DNA of 64,000 nt from Candidatus Auribacter fodinae. GTDB lineage: Bacteria; Auribacterota; Auribacteria; Auribacterales; Auribacteraceae. Made by a program: the position numbers and the translations under genes. The notes under the pieces are model-generated. The model had not been told where the DNA came from. It searched no databases and worked only from the letters and a program-made list of their open reading frames with translations. The number at the start of each line of letters is the position of its first letter. The first letter of the stretch is position 1. The DNA is taken from the NCBI GenBank assembly GCA_003599815.1, contig QZJZ01000031.1, positions 1-64,000 of the forward strand. The letters run 5' to 3'. Shown piece after piece: positions 1 through 8,957 of the stretch.

Positions 1-196
1 TGTGCTTTGAGAAAGAACGTTAGGGTGTATAAAATTGCTGATTCTTCTGAGAAAATAAATTTAATTGTAATTAAAATATAAAGAGTTTACCTGCTAGAAT
101 GGTCATCAAAGATGATTTGATCGATATGCTCGAACAACTTCTATTAAACTATCCATTGTCAACTTATTGCCGGGATATAAACAATACAATCCGATG

Positions 197-999
197 TCAA
201 TCATTATCAGCGCGTTGCATTTGCTCTGCATTATCAATAGAGCTAACTGTCTCTCCTGAAATATCAACAACCATTTCCTGCGACCATGTTTTGATAATGT
301 CGCCTTCACCTGCTGTTAAGCTGAATTTTATTTTGTATCTGCCATCCGGCAGTACAAGATTTTTGTCCAGAACAGCAGTATAACTGAACTGCTCATTTGG
401 GATAATCGGGCGTTGTGATTGGTTAATAGTTAATTCGAACGATTCATCAGGATTAGTCGTATTGGTGATTACCGCCATCCTGATGGACGAATATGCACAT
501 TCCCTGTGTTCAGCGTTTCAAGAATAACCCGGAATCGCTTCTGATTATTGATCTGAATGTTTTTTACCTCGAAATTATAGCGCTCCGTACCTTTAATCTT
601 TATATAGATAGGGTTGTTGTATCTGATCGCGAACTTGACTTGATCCGATTTATCAGGGATTTGTGTGAAAATCACTCGCGCAGTATATTCGCCTGCAGCA
701 TTTTCAGGAATAGTAATTGTAATGGGAACACGTACTGAAGACTGCGCTTCTACAGTAACTTTTGTCTGACTGAGAACCAGCCAGTCTTTAGCAAGGGGAT
801 TAATGGTGTAATCACGCCACTCCAATTCAACCGAAATAGCGTGTGATTGCGGGTTGGTGATCACATAGACATTCTCATACGTTTTTCCGGCAGGCATGGA
901 ACCTTCGATACGTGATGGCTCAACTCCATAATTGCCGTATGCAAGAGAGGGGAGAAACAACAGAACAAAACAACTATAATATTTTATCAATGAAAGCAT
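197..999 (-). pseudogene. PapD/DUF916-like periplasmic chaperone-type beta-sandwich protein, apparently split by a frameshift (ORFs 469..999 and 197..478)
   Basis: ORF 469..999 has a signal peptide and reads ...LETLNTGNVHIRPSGWR*; ORF 197..478 continues in another frame as MAVITNTTNPDESFELTINQSQRPIIPNEQFSYTAVLD. Adding one nucleotide near 478-482 joins them into one protein. Confidence 0.65.
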
Positions 1000-1051
1000 T
1001 ACAAAATATCCTTAACAAAAAAACGAAACAAAAAAAGACAGTAAGAGAATC

Positions 1052-1768
1052 CTAGAAATTAACGACTTCAAACCCGATAGTTGTTTTGTAGGCGCCACTC
1101 TTATCAGCGGTATTAATCGGATTGCCGCCTTGATCCAGTCCGGGCGTTAATCCTAAAATAAAAATAATTTCCACCCGCTTATTGGCATAATTCCATTCAT
1201 ATATGGGAAAACGGTCGCTTGAGGCAATTACAGAATAGGGTTTGTCGTCTGGAGCAAGATTCGCGGCATTGCCGGTTGTGGAATTAACAATCCATCGAAC
1301 ATTTGAGAATACATCATATGCCAACTGGCCGGAATTTGTGCCCACGAGCCCATCCGTGAGACTGGAAGTCGCATAGGACTCTTCCCATGTGCTGGATCGA
1401 TATTTGATAACGATTTGTTCATTCGTATGGATTTCGTGAATCAACCCGCTCAACCCCGATGGATTCGAGGAGAACATAGATATATCCCACGCAGGCGGCG
1501 CACCTGTGTTGTCTACCTCAATATAGACCCTCCCTCCGACACCCGCGATATAATGATTTGTGGTGAATATGGAAACGTCCCATGCGGATGTGGCGGCACT
1601 GACATTCAGAAATGCGCGTCCTGCGACACCTGTAATAAAATGATCTGTGGAATTCGGAAAATAAGTGTTCAGGTTCGCGGTGTTGAGGACTATCTCGTTG
1701 AGAATGGTCGAGCTGGAGTTATCGGCGTACACAGCGATAACAGCGCCGGCTCCGAAATAAGCGACCAC
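1052..1768 (-). CDS. exported beta-sandwich protein of unknown function; N-terminus probably disrupted
   Basis: 238-aa ORF ending ...KSGAYKTTIGFEVVNF, typical of secreted beta-sandwich surface proteins. Signal-peptide core VVAYFGAGAVIAVYA|D is present, but the in-frame start is only GTG; the K-containing start MKLSM lies in another frame. Confidence 0.5.
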   Translation of the reverse strand: MVAYFGAGAVIAVYADNSSSTILNEIVLNTANLNTYFPNSTDHFITGVAGRAFLNVSAATSAWDVSIFTTNHYIAGVGGRVYIEVDNTGAPPAWDISMFSSNPSGLSGLIHEIHTNEQIVIKYRSSTWEESYATSSLTDGLVGTNSGQLAYDVFSNVRWIVNSTTGNAANLAPDDKPYSVIASSDRFPIYEWNYANKRVEIIFILGLTPGLDQGGNPINTADKSGAYKTTIGFEVVNF

Positions 1769-1858
1769 ATCGATAGTTTCATCCGCGGAATATCCTGATT
1801 TCGTAATTCAATAACATCCTTATGTAAATAAACCACATATTTAAAACTACATGTAATT

Positions 1859-1888
1859 ATTATAGCATCACACTATAAGTATCGTCAA
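1859..1888 (-). promoter_or_regulatory. sigma70-type promoter for the 1052-1768 gene
   Basis: On minus strand TTGACG-N18-TATAAT (-35 1883-1888, -10 1859-1864), upstream of an AAGG Shine-Dalgarno-like site. Confidence 0.55.
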
Positions 1889-2224
1889 TTAAAAATAATA
1901 GACTGAATTTTGTGTAATTTGTTCCAAAAACCATCACATTTTTTTAATGAATGCAGATAATCATCCTGATTTTTTATAACTTGCGCAACGTCGTAATAAT
2001 TATAATATACTAAAATATAGAAAAATAACAAAAACCGACATGAGCTCTTTTTTATTTTGACAACCGGGAGTATTGTTAACATCACATTTCACCCATAACG
2101 ATTTCAATGTAACCAAAATTGTAGCCAAATTGTGCTGGTAATTACAAAAGATAGGTTCCAGAAAGGTTCTCTCAAAAGGGATATTAACGTTTGTAAGTAT
2201 CGGAAAATGAGTTCGAAAATTAAA

Positions 2225-2297
2225 AGCGAGCGACGAGATTCGAACTCGCGACAACTAGCTTGGGAAGCTAGGACTCTACCAACTGAGCTACGCTCGC
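2225..2297 (-). tRNA. tRNA-Gly (CCC)
   Basis: Reverse complement GCGAGCG TA GCTCAGTTGGTAGAGT CCTAGC TTCCCAA GCTAG ... GCGAGTTCGAATCTCGT CGCTCGC T: full cloverleaf, anticodon loop TTCCCAA; CCA not encoded. Confidence 0.93.
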
Positions 2298-2312
2298 TTA
2301 TGATTTTTACGT

Positions 2313-2341
2313 ATTATAGTATACTAGTATCCAGTCATCAA
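2313..2341 (-). promoter_or_regulatory. promoter of tRNA-Gly
   Basis: Minus strand TTGATG-N17-TATAAT; -10 ends about 16 nt upstream of the tRNA 5' end. Confidence 0.6.
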
Positions 2342-2357
2342 CCAATTTTTATCAAAA

Positions 2358-3266
2358 TCAGCACGAAGTGATCGAGCGCAAAAACTGAACGCGCTCATCT
2401 ATCATTTTCGGAGTCAGGTCCTTCAGGTTATCAAGACTGAAATCCTGCACGTTGAACGATGCCATCACCGTACCGTACAACATCGCTTTTTTGATCGACG
2501 CAAAATCGGTCGCGCCGCTCTTGCACAGATATCCCACCACACCGCCTGCAAAGGTATCGCCGGCACCCGTCGGATCAACAACTTCCTGCACCGGATACGC
2601 AGGAACCATGAATATCTCTGGCCCGCTGAACGCCACAGCTCCATGCTCGCCTTTCTTGATAATCACCGTTTTCGGACCAAGCTCCAGCACCATTTTTCCT
2701 GCTTTAATCAGATTCTTCTGCCCGGTCAGTATACGCGCCTCGCCGTCATTGAGAATCATTAAATCTATTTTCTTCAGGAGATTAAGTAAAGAGTCACGTT
2801 TGATGTTTATCCACAAATTCATGGTATCGCAGACAACATACTCAGGATTACGAACCTGTTTCAACACTTCCAACTGCAAATCAGGATCAATATTCGCCAG
2901 AAATACAAATTCGCTGTTGCGATACGATTCCGGCAAATCCGGTTTGAAATCGGCAAAAACATTCAGGTCAGTCGCCAGAGTCACCGCTTCGTTAATGTCT
3001 TTTTCGTACGTACCTGCCCAGCGAAATGTCTCGCCGCCTTTCTGGCGCACTAATCCGGTGGTATCAATACCTTTGTCATTCAATAATCTGATATATTTGT
3101 CTGAAAAATCCTCGCCGACAACAGCAACCAGTTTGACAGGCGCAAAATAACTGGATGAGTACGAAAAATATGTCGCTGACCCACCAAGCGATTCTTTCCG
3201 TTCACCGGCAGGGGTTTTTACATGATCAAAAGCGACCGATCCAACAACAACGATAGATTTGCTCAC
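2358..3266 (-). CDS. PfkB-family carbohydrate kinase
   Basis: GGSATYFSYSSSYF substrate region and C-terminal DPTGAGDTFAGGVVGYL signature. Confidence 0.88.
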   Translation of the reverse strand: MSKSIVVVGSVAFDHVKTPAGERKESLGGSATYFSYSSSYFAPVKLVAVVGEDFSDKYIRLLNDKGIDTTGLVRQKGGETFRWAGTYEKDINEAVTLATDLNVFADFKPDLPESYRNSEFVFLANIDPDLQLEVLKQVRNPEYVVCDTMNLWINIKRDSLLNLLKKIDLMILNDGEARILTGQKNLIKAGKMVLELGPKTVIIKKGEHGAVAFSGPEIFMVPAYPVQEVVDPTGAGDTFAGGVVGYLCKSGATDFASIKKAMLYGTVMASFNVQDFSLDNLKDLTPKMIDERVQFLRSITSC

Positions 3267-3276
3267 GGTAATATCC

Positions 3277-3906
3277 TCATTTTAATATGTTTTTAATGTC
3301 ACAAATAATTTTCTTTCTATCCGGCGCGCACAACAGAGCTGAGACAATCACCACCCTGTTGATTCCAGCGGACACCACCTCGTTGATGGTATCCATATTA
3401 ACACCGCCGATACCAAAGACCGGATGTTTAACTGTCCTGAACACTTCGGACGCCACAGGTACACCCACCGGAATGTAATCCGGCTTCGTCGGGGTAGGGA
3501 ACAAAGGCCCGGATGCAAGGTAATCTATATCAAGCGCATCCGCGTCAAGAGCTTGCTGCATTGAATGCGTTGAAGCTCCAATAATCATGTTTCGCCCCAT
3601 GTCGTGCAGTATCCGTCGGGCAACAGTGATGGGCACATCATCCTGTCCAAGGTGCACGCCATCGGCATCCACGGCTAATGCGATATCAAACCGGTCGTTT
3701 ACAATAAAAGGTATATCGAACGTTGCGGTTATCTCTTTGATTTTCAAGCAGAAATTGCACCTGTCCTTATCGGACAGCATTTTGTCCCTGAACTGAAGCA
3801 CGTCAACACCGCCTTCACATAGCTCCTGAGTGACTGCCAGCAGTTCTGAAGGAATGACATAGGATGTATCAACGATTGCGTATAAACGTTTATTATCCCA
3901 GCGCAT
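3277..3906 (-). CDS. thiE: thiamine-phosphate synthase
   Basis: QFRDK, NDR, DGVHLGQDD, IGASTHS, GIGGV motifs. Confidence 0.92.
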   Translation of the reverse strand: MRWDNKRLYAIVDTSYVIPSELLAVTQELCEGGVDVLQFRDKMLSDKDRCNFCLKIKEITATFDIPFIVNDRFDIALAVDADGVHLGQDDVPITVARRILHDMGRNMIIGASTHSMQQALDADALDIDYLASGPLFPTPTKPDYIPVGVPVASEVFRTVKHPVFGIGGVNMDTINEVVSAGINRVVIVSALLCAPDRKKIICDIKNILK

Positions 3907-4309
3907 TTTTTATGTTTTTCTCCAAAGTATACATTTCAAACCGTAAATTTTTTATATCTTGCACCGGAGCGGATTCCGTCAGTTTCGAAAATTCTTCCAG
4001 AACACGCAGTGATTCCTCAACCCGCCGGGCGTTGGCGTCAAGCAGAGACATAACATCAGTGCGGCGTGATTCCAGTTGGGGAATATACTCTTTGCCGACA
4101 TCATCAGCGCTTTCTCGGGCTGATATGCTATGGGGCATAATTGTACGCAAGGCCGTTTCGATAACCGAAAAACGGTGGCGCATTGATTTCAATGCGTCAA
4201 ACAAGGAAGGATCATCAAGCCAGAATCTGCCGATTTCTTCAAGGACCCTGATGCCTTCGCGTGTCCTGTTGCAGTTTGCGTCAATGATGCGAGCGACTTT
4301 ATCATTCAT
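3893..4309 (-). CDS. thiD2: ThiD2-like hydroxymethylpyrimidine phosphate kinase domain protein
   Basis: NDKVARIIDANCNRTREGIRVLEEIGRFWLDD...LLDANARRVEESLRVLEEF, typical of the ThiD2 domain often fused to ThiE; internal start MNDKVAR chosen. Confidence 0.75.
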   Translation of the reverse strand: MNDKVARIIDANCNRTREGIRVLEEIGRFWLDDPSLFDALKSMRHRFSVIETALRTIMPHSISARESADDVGKEYIPQLESRRTDVMSLLDANARRVEESLRVLEEFSKLTESAPVQDIKNLRFEMYTLEKNIKNALG

Positions 4310-4796
4310 GTTTCTTACCGAATTTTTGGAGTACCCTGTCAATAATGGATGATGTTGATTTCCCTTCAATCAGAGGAATAGTTAAAACCTCTCCGCCCCA
4401 GCTGATTACATCATCTTTTCCAACAATAGTGTCTAAGGTGTAGTCACCACCTTTAATCAATATATTTGGCTTCAGTATACGGATAGTTTCAAAAGGAGTT
4501 TTTTCGTCAAACGGCACCACGAAGTCAACCATTTCAAGCGCGGCTATAATCTCAGCTCTATCTGCAAGCGGGAGTACAGGCCGTGTGTCGCCTTTATTTA
4601 TCCTGACAGAATGATCGGTGTTTATACCGACAACAAGGAGATCGCCGTTTTTTTTGCATTCCTGCAGGTAACGGATATGCCCGACATGGATGAGGTCAAA
4701 ACAACCGTTTGTAAACACAATTTTTTTGTTATTGCTTTTGAGTTCAGCAAGAATTTCCGCTAATTCGTTACGGTCGGAAATTATTTTATCAATCAT
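4302..4796 (-). CDS. rfaE2: D-glycero-beta-D-manno-heptose 1-phosphate adenylyltransferase (HldE C-terminal domain type)
   Basis: VFTNGCFDLIHVGHIRYLQECK nucleotidyltransferase motif and KGGDYT. Confidence 0.9.
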   Translation of the reverse strand: MIDKIISDRNELAEILAELKSNNKKIVFTNGCFDLIHVGHIRYLQECKKNGDLLVVGINTDHSVRINKGDTRPVLPLADRAEIIAALEMVDFVVPFDEKTPFETIRILKPNILIKGGDYTLDTIVGKDDVISWGGEVLTIPLIEGKSTSSIIDRVLQKFGKKHE

Positions 4797-5377
4797 CGTT
4801 CAAAAACATTTTGCAGTAACAATTTTTCCACGATGTCGCACATGAGGTGTTCCACCATCAGGTGCATTTCCTGAATGAGTGGGGTAGACGACGATGGAAT
4901 GATTAACGAAATATCAGACAATGACGGCATTTCGCCGCCGTCATTGCCTGTTAAAGAAATAACAACACACCCCGCTTTACGGGCGGATTTTATTGCGTGA
5001 ATTATATTCGGAGATGTCCCGCTGGTGGATATCGCTATAAGACAGTCGCCTTCCCGGGCAAGGGCACGAACTTGTTTGCTGAAGATCTCTTTAAACGAGT
5101 AGTCATTACCTATAGCGGTTATAACTGAGGTGTCCGTCGTCAGCGCGATTGCCGGAAGGGGAGAACGCTCAACGCGATATCTGTTTACCAATTCAGCGGC
5201 GATATGTTGAGCATCCGCGGCGCTTCCTCCGTTGCCGCAAATCAGGATTTTATTCCCCCGTTGGAGAACCTTATAAAGTTCCTGTCCGATCAATTCAATA
5301 GTGATAGAACATTCCCGCAGTACTTGTTTTCTCAGTTCCACACCATCACTTATATATGATTCAATATACGAACGCAT
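4793..5377 (-). CDS. gmhA: sedoheptulose-7-phosphate isomerase (SIS domain)
   Basis: ICGNGGSAADAQHIAAELVNRY, LTTDTSVITAIGNDY, ISTSGTSPN. Confidence 0.92.
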   Translation of the reverse strand: MRSYIESYISDGVELRKQVLRECSITIELIGQELYKVLQRGNKILICGNGGSAADAQHIAAELVNRYRVERSPLPAIALTTDTSVITAIGNDYSFKEIFSKQVRALAREGDCLIAISTSGTSPNIIHAIKSARKAGCVVISLTGNDGGEMPSLSDISLIIPSSSTPLIQEMHLMVEHLMCDIVEKLLLQNVFER

Positions 5378-6099
5378 TAATAAACGTTTTCCTCTTTATT
5401 TGCTTCAACTTCCCCTGTATCTTCAGATACATCTGAATCATTTTGATAAGATGTATATTGTGATGGTTTTGCGGCAACAGCTGTCTGAGGCGCAGTTTGA
5501 GGTAGTGGTTCGGGACTAATGCTCCTCTTTTTGATCGGAATATCACGCGGAGCAAACGAATCTTTCGCTAAAAATATGTGTATCGCGACAATATTTTCAA
5601 TACCAAGGCAGGATTGTATCTGCTGACGTATTTCTTTTTGTAAATCCTCAATTGCGATAGGGAGGTTGTTGACACCCGCCCATATTTTCAGTTTAACGTT
5701 GATTTCAATTGAATCTTTGCCTTTCAGTGTTACAGACGGGTAGGAATCTTTGATTTCCCTGAACGTACGCGCAATTTTACGAATAAACTCCTCAACAGCA
5801 AACAAAGAGATGAGAATTTCGCCTTCAGATGTGTTATATCGTAAAAATGTTTCTCTTCTTTTACAAGGAAAACTGATCACCAAATAAAGAATCGCGATGA
5901 AAGCAAGTGCCGATCCAGCCACCAAGACAAGAAGGTTATTCTCCAAGAAGACAGTTATGTTTTCCTGAGCTACTTCAAATGGATACGGATATTCAAAAAA
6001 CAGGCACAGAAGCGAAATTCCACATGCTAAAACAAACAATGTGAAAAACGCATGAAAAAGAAAGCGTACAAAGCGATACATAGATGCCTCCCATGGCAA
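5377..6099 (-). CDS. amaP: alkaline shock response membrane anchor (AmaP)-like protein
   Basis: Two N-terminal TM segments followed by an Asp23-like region; adjacent to an Asp23 gene. Confidence 0.7.
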   Translation of the reverse strand: MPWEASMYRFVRFLFHAFFTLFVLACGISLLCLFFEYPYPFEVAQENITVFLENNLLVLVAGSALAFIAILYLVISFPCKRRETFLRYNTSEGEILISLFAVEEFIRKIARTFREIKDSYPSVTLKGKDSIEINVKLKIWAGVNNLPIAIEDLQKEIRQQIQSCLGIENIVAIHIFLAKDSFAPRDIPIKKRSISPEPLPQTAPQTAVAAKPSQYTSYQNDSDVSEDTGEVEANKEENVY

Positions 6100-6106
6100 A
6101 AATTAA

Positions 6107-6550
6107 TTAGTGCGCGTCAGAGAATGAGTCTTTTTCATCAGCGTTGGGTATCTTAACTCCTTGTATGATCAGATTGATAGCCACCACTTTTTTACCGGCC
6201 ATTTCTTCAACAGCTTTGCGGACATTGTTCTGTATCTGAACGGAAATATCAGGAATCTTTACGCCATAATCAACGTAGATGGATATATCCAGTACGACAT
6301 TTTCCCCAGTGGTCTGCACTTTTATCCCGCGCTCATGAGTTTTTTTGCCAAACCGTTCGACAATATCACCGACAAAACCACTGCCCATAGCAGAAACTCC
6401 GGTGACTTCCCGTACAGCCATGTAGGCAATAACAGCTATAACGTCGTCGCTGATGACAGTGGAGTCAGTCAACTGATCAAGCTCCTCAATAGATCTTAAT
6501 TCATAAGATTTATCACGATCTGTTTTATCACTTTTTTTCTCTCTGGCCAT
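6107..6550 (-). CDS. Asp23/Gls24 family envelope stress response protein (YqhY-like)
   Basis: VISDDVIAVIAYMAVREVTGVSAMGSG...VVLDISIYVDYGVKIPDISVQIQNNVRKAVEEM. Confidence 0.9.
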   Translation of the reverse strand: MAREKKSDKTDRDKSYELRSIEELDQLTDSTVISDDVIAVIAYMAVREVTGVSAMGSGFVGDIVERFGKKTHERGIKVQTTGENVVLDISIYVDYGVKIPDISVQIQNNVRKAVEEMAGKKVVAINLIIQGVKIPNADEKDSFSDAH

Positions 6551-6562
6551 GTAAAACCTCCG

Positions 6563-7912
6563 TTATTCCATACTTTTCAGCAATTCGGCAATATAGTCGG
6601 TTGATATTTTGCCGGATTTAAAACCATCCTCATTCAGAATGGTCTTCTGAAACGATATATTTGTTTTTATACCTTCAACAGTAAACTCACCCAAAGCACG
6701 CGACATGATTGAAATAGCTTCCTCGCGAGTTTTGCCATGCACAATCAGTTTTGCTATCATTGAGTCATAATACTGGGGGATACGATACCCTGCGTATACA
6801 TGACTGTCAACACGGACCCCATAACCACCCGGCGCATAATATCCGGTAACAACACCGGGAGACGGCATAAAGTTTTTGTCCGGGTCTTCGGCGTTTATCC
6901 GGCATTCAATAGCGTGCCCATTCATTTTTATATCATTCTGCGTGAATGACAATTTTTCGCCGTAGGCAACGCGTATTTGTTCTTTAATAAGATCAATCCC
7001 TGTGATCATTTCAGTTACAGGGTGCTCTACTTGTATACGGGTGTTCATTTCCATAAAATAAAATTCCCCGTTTTTATCGTAGAGAAACTCAATTGTGCCA
7101 GCGTTTTCATAATTGACAGATTGTGCCGCTTTAACAGCGGCTTCACCCATTTTCTTACGTTTTTGCGGTGTTAAAACAGGGCAGGGAGATTCTTCTATCA
7201 TTTTCTGATGCCTGCGCTGCACGGTGCAATCACGTTCGAATAAATGAACAGTGTTTCCAAAACTGTCTGCTATTATTTGAATTTCCACATGGCGCGGTTG
7301 TTCAATAAATTTTTCAATATACACATCAGCGTTTCCAAACGCCGCTTCAGCTTCCGCCTTAGCCGACATAAAGGCATTAGCAAGACTGATATCATTATTG
7401 GCAACACGCATGCCGCGCCCACCGCCTCCGGCTGAAGCCTTGATAATGACCGGATACCCCATTTCACGAGCAATTTTGATTGCTTCATCAGTCGTTTTCA
7501 CCACACCTTCACTGCCCGGTATAGTGGGCACACCGGCTGACTTAACCGTTTCTTTCGCTTTGGATTTATCGCCCATCAAAGTAATGTGTTTCGGTTTGGG
7601 GCCTATGAACTTAATGTTACAGCTTTCACAGATTTCAGCAAAGTGAGCGTTTTCAGCCAGAAAACCATACCCTGGATGAATGGCATCAACGTTGCCGATT
7701 TCAGCGGCGCTTATAATACTGGGTATATGCAAATAACTTTTTAAACTTGAAGCCGGGCCGATACATATTGCGGAATCAGCCATTTTAGCATGTAGACTGT
7801 CGGCGTCTGCCTCAGAATACACTGCAACAGTTTCTATATTTAATTCGTGACAGGCGCGTATAATACGCAACGCAATTTCGCCACGGTTTGCAATAAGTAT
7901 TCGTTTAAACAT
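6563..7912 (-). CDS. accC: acetyl-CoA carboxylase biotin carboxylase subunit
   Basis: [48 protein letters not shown]. Confidence 0.97.
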   Translation of the reverse strand: MFKRILIANRGEIALRIIRACHELNIETVAVYSEADADSLHAKMADSAICIGPASSLKSYLHIPSIISAAEIGNVDAIHPGYGFLAENAHFAEICESCNIKFIGPKPKHITLMGDKSKAKETVKSAGVPTIPGSEGVVKTTDEAIKIAREMGYPVIIKASAGGGGRGMRVANNDISLANAFMSAKAEAEAAFGNADVYIEKFIEQPRHVEIQIIADSFGNTVHLFERDCTVQRRHQKMIEESPCPVLTPQKRKKMGEAAVKAAQSVNYENAGTIEFLYDKNGEFYFMEMNTRIQVEHPVTEMITGIDLIKEQIRVAYGEKLSFTQNDIKMNGHAIECRINAEDPDKNFMPSPGVVTGYYAPGGYGVRVDSHVYAGYRIPQYYDSMIAKLIVHGKTREEAISIMSRALGEFTVEGIKTNISFQKTILNEDGFKSGKISTDYIAELLKSME

Positions 7913-7924
7913 GTATGGTTCCTT

Positions 7925-8407
7925 TTAGTGTTTTTTGATTTTGAACATTCTCTGCCCAAACTCAACCGGAGCACCGTTTTCAACAAGGATATCCACGACA
8001 GTGCCTGAAATTTCACATTTAATCTCATTAAACACTTTCATTGCTTCAACGATACAAACAACATCATCCGGTTTTACATCCTGCCCTTTATTTACATACG
8101 GTGGCGATTCAGGCGATGGAGCGGCATAAAAGGTGCCAACCATGGGTGATACGACATAGTCGATATCAGGGCCGTCCTCAGCTTCTGTTTTTGTTTGTGC
8201 TGTACGTGCAGGAATTGCGGTCTGCATCTGCGGTTCAGCAAGGATGGGTGACTGGGCATAAACTGGATGATGAGCGATTATCGGCTGAGCAATCGCCGGA
8301 ACTTCTTTTTTTAGTACAATCTTGAACCCTTCTTTTTCCAATTCAAAATTAGTGATGTCATTTGTCTTCATCAATCTAATAACTTCTTTGATTTCTCTTA
8401 AATCCAT
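7925..8407 (-). CDS. accB: acetyl-CoA carboxylase biotin carboxyl carrier protein
   Basis: MDLREIKEVIRLMKTNDI N-terminus and biotinylation motif VEAMKVFNEIK. Confidence 0.96.
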   Translation of the reverse strand: MDLREIKEVIRLMKTNDITNFELEKEGFKIVLKKEVPAIAQPIIAHHPVYAQSPILAEPQMQTAIPARTAQTKTEAEDGPDIDYVVSPMVGTFYAAPSPESPPYVNKGQDVKPDDVVCIVEAMKVFNEIKCEISGTVVDILVENGAPVEFGQRMFKIKKH

Positions 8408-8463
8408 AAAGGACCTCCATCGTGAAAGAAATGATGATGTTATGGTTATGCTAAAAAATCGTT

Positions 8464-8492
8464 ATTGTACCGGCCTGATACTGCAATGTCAA
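8464..8492 (-). promoter_or_regulatory. sigma70-type promoter upstream of accBC
   Basis: Minus strand TTGACA (8487-8492)-N17-TACAAT (8464-8469), followed by an accB Shine-Dalgarno GGAGG. Confidence 0.65.
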
Positions 8493-8499
8493 ATTATTG

Positions 8500-8943
8500 T
8501 TATTGGTTATGTTGGTTAATGTAATTGATGAGCGCTCGTAAGCCGAGTTCATAACTGAATACGCCGAAACCGGAAATTTGACCTATGCAGACTTTGGCTG
8601 GGTATGAGGTTCGCCTGAATTCTTCACGCGCGTGAATGTTTGATAAATGAACTTCTACAGTCGGAATATCCACACCAGCGATAGCATCCATAATCGCGAT
8701 GCTGGTATGTGTAAATGCCCCCGGGTTAATAACTATTCCGTGGAACACACCTCGGGCATTGTGAATCGCGTCAATCATTGCCGCTTCGTCGTTAGTTTGT
8801 ATAAACGTCGGCAAAGCGTCAAGTTTCGGCGCGATATTTTTCATATCGTTTTCGATATCTTTAAGCGTTTTTTTGCCATAAATATCAGGTTCACGAGTTC
8901 CAAGTAAATTCAAATTGGGCCCATTAAGGAACAATATTTTCAT
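8500..8943 (-). CDS. aroQ: type II 3-dehydroquinate dehydratase
   Basis: [54 protein letters not shown]. Confidence 0.96.
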   Translation of the reverse strand: MKILFLNGPNLNLLGTREPDIYGKKTLKDIENDMKNIAPKLDALPTFIQTNDEAAMIDAIHNARGVFHGIVINPGAFTHTSIAIMDAIAGVDIPTVEVHLSNIHAREEFRRTSYPAKVCIGQISGFGVFSYELGLRALINYINQHNQ

Positions 8944-8957
8944 TAAGTCTGATACCT

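Noticed and set aside
1415-1798. 127-aa plus-strand ORF
   Set aside because: Fully antisense to the exported beta-sandwich gene; Arg/Cys-rich composition typical of shadow ORFs.
2132-2371. 79-aa plus-strand ORF ending RRDSNSRQLAWEARTLPTELRS
   Set aside because: It is the antisense translation of the tRNA-Gly, a well-known false ORF signature.
2452-3150. 232-aa plus-strand ORF
   Set aside because: Antisense to the PfkB kinase, which has clear family motifs; no recognisable domain.
2358-3266. PfkB kinase as the missing heptose-7-phosphate kinase (RfaE1)
   Set aside because: Near gmhA and rfaE2, but its sequence looks like a general PfkB sugar/nucleoside kinase; specificity not supportable from sequence.
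3893-3906. Programmed ribosomal frameshift joining ThiD2 and ThiE at the A-run
   Set aside because: ThiE has its own ATG; the shift needed (+1) does not match a standard slippery heptamer with downstream structure.
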